NCBI GenBank assembly: GCA_964346495.1
Contig: CAYFUW010000053.1
Location: 1-14,876, forward strand
Direction: 5' to 3'
From: JBGZFC01 sp964346495
GTDB taxonomy: Bacteria; Bacteroidota; Bacteroidia; Bacteroidales; Dysgonomonadaceae
DNA length: 14,876 nt
The first letter of the stretch is position 1. The number at the start of each line of letters is the position of its first letter. Of this stretch, positions 14,286 to 14,876 are shown one piece after another. A program made the translations under genes and the position numbers. The notes below the pieces were generated by a model. It made no database searches, was not told the origin of the DNA, and saw only the letters and a list, made by a program, of their open reading frames with translations.

Positions 14286-14356
14286 TTTATAACAATGTGT
14301 TTTTCACAGCATTCAATTATAAACTTAATTATCTTTATCGTAATGAATTACAGGAA

Positions 14357-14876
14357 TTAAATAGCAACATTAAATCCTATCGGGTTCCGTCTGTTTATCT
14401 GTTTTGCATACGACTCTTCATTTTGATTATATATATCGGTCGTCATAGGTTTTTCGATTTTCGTGTCGAAGCCAAGTTTATCTGACAGTGCTTGAGCTTT
14501 CGCTACGTCAAGTTCGTTAAATTCGTATTTTGCAATTAATCGTCCTTTTCGAAGTAGAGCCTTGTCGAGTCTCGACAAATCGGTATTGAACGAACAGATT
14601 ATTTGGATATTCAAACAGTCCGAAAGCAATCCGTCAGTCAGATTCAACAGTGCCGACACAGCCGATGAACCGGTTTGGGTTCTGTCAATCAGAATATTTT
14701 CCGCATCTTCAACCACGAAAACACTGTTTTTATTTTGCAGCAACAGTTCCACAAGTCCGGGATCGGTTATGGATGCTGCCATATTTGGTGGCAAAAAGAT
14801 AACATCTTTGCGAAGTTGAGTTATCAGATAACGCAAATAATAGGTTTTTCCCGTTCCGGGTTTTCCGTGCAAAAGC
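14357..14876 (-). CDS. AAA-family ATPase, C-terminal part (5' end outside window)
   Basis: The frame is open from the right edge of the window to the TAA at 14357-14359. The first complete codons encode LLHGKPGTGKT, a Walker A loop that lies well inside the domain, so the true start is outside the window. The TTG at 14872 is internal Leu. Later motifs are Walker B VFVVEDAE (with Glu-Asp in place of the common Asp-Glu), sensor-1-like ICSFNTDLSRLD, and the arginine region ALLRKGRLIAKYEF typical of AAA proteins related to proteasomal and BCS1-type ATPases. The region DRTQTGSSAVSALLNLTDG also fits this group. After the AAA core a short C-terminal segment of about 35 residues follows. The substrate is unknown. 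The gene converges on the M20 gene across about 226 nt. Confidence 0.85.
   Translation of the reverse strand, partial: LLHGKPGTGKTYYLRYLITQLRKDVIFLPPNMAASITDPGLVELLLQNKNSVFVVEDAENILIDRTQTGSSAVSALLNLTDGLLSDCLNIQIICSFNTDLSRLDKALLRKGRLIAKYEFNELDVAKAQALSDKLGFDTKIEKPMTTDIYNQNEESYAKQINRRNPIGFNVAI

Noticed and set aside
14258..14485. Plus-strand open frame of 75 codons beyond the M20 gene.
   Set aside because: It overlaps the end of the AAA ATPase on the other strand, contains one arm of the inverted repeat, and shows no protein-like conservation signal.

Overview
The window comes from an AT-rich member of the Bacteroidota, most likely order Bacteroidales. The evidence is a fused LpxC-FabZ protein (typical of this phylum), a superoxide dismutase resembling those of Porphyromonas and Bacteroides, A-rich start-codon contexts without Shine-Dalgarno sequences, and several upstream sites matching the Bacteroidetes -33/-7 promoter (TTTG, 19-21 nt, TAnnTTTG). 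The genes are almost all chromosomal housekeeping genes. I see no CRISPR array, tRNA, rRNA, phage gene or intact insertion sequence.

Layout. Positions 1-426 hold the C-terminal end of a beta-barrel outer-membrane protein, followed by a terminator. Positions 504-1751 (minus) encode a LolC/LolE/FtsX-type ABC permease, divergent from a lipid A block. That block runs lpxD (1978-3030), lpxC-fabZ (3124-4506), lpxA (4510-5298), with an agmatine deiminase (5305-6327) 6 nt after lpxA. Next come rsfS (6410-6769) and ftsH (6920-8968), then a strong terminator. The 729-nt gap at 8969-9697 contains an elaborate nested-palindrome element (about 9185-9440). An Fe/Mn superoxide dismutase with a signal-peptide-like extension follows (9698-10387). 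It converges, across a bidirectional terminator, on a large lipoprotein zinc metallopeptidase (10516-12570, minus). That gene is divergent from an M20 dipeptidase (12757-14130). After a terminator and a small inverted repeat, the window ends in the C-terminal part of an AAA ATPase (14357-14876, minus).

How the genes fit together. LpxA, LpxC and LpxD carry out the first three steps of lipid A synthesis. FabZ, fused to LpxC, makes the acyl chains that compete for the same 3-hydroxyacyl-ACP pool. FtsH controls LpxC level in E. coli, so its nearness is suggestive, but the link is not shown for this phylum. RsfS and FtsH are growth and quality-control functions. The two peptidases probably process peptides, one at the envelope and one in the cytoplasm, in line with an amino-acid-fermenting lifestyle (inference).

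The most unusual object is the 9185-9440 element. It is a series of six hairpins whose outer parts are diverged inverted copies of each other. The only two differences in the matched flanks of the main hairpin compensate each other (T-A against C-G), so pairing is preserved. It looks like a BIME/REP-type palindromic repeat or a structured RNA, and I cannot name the family.
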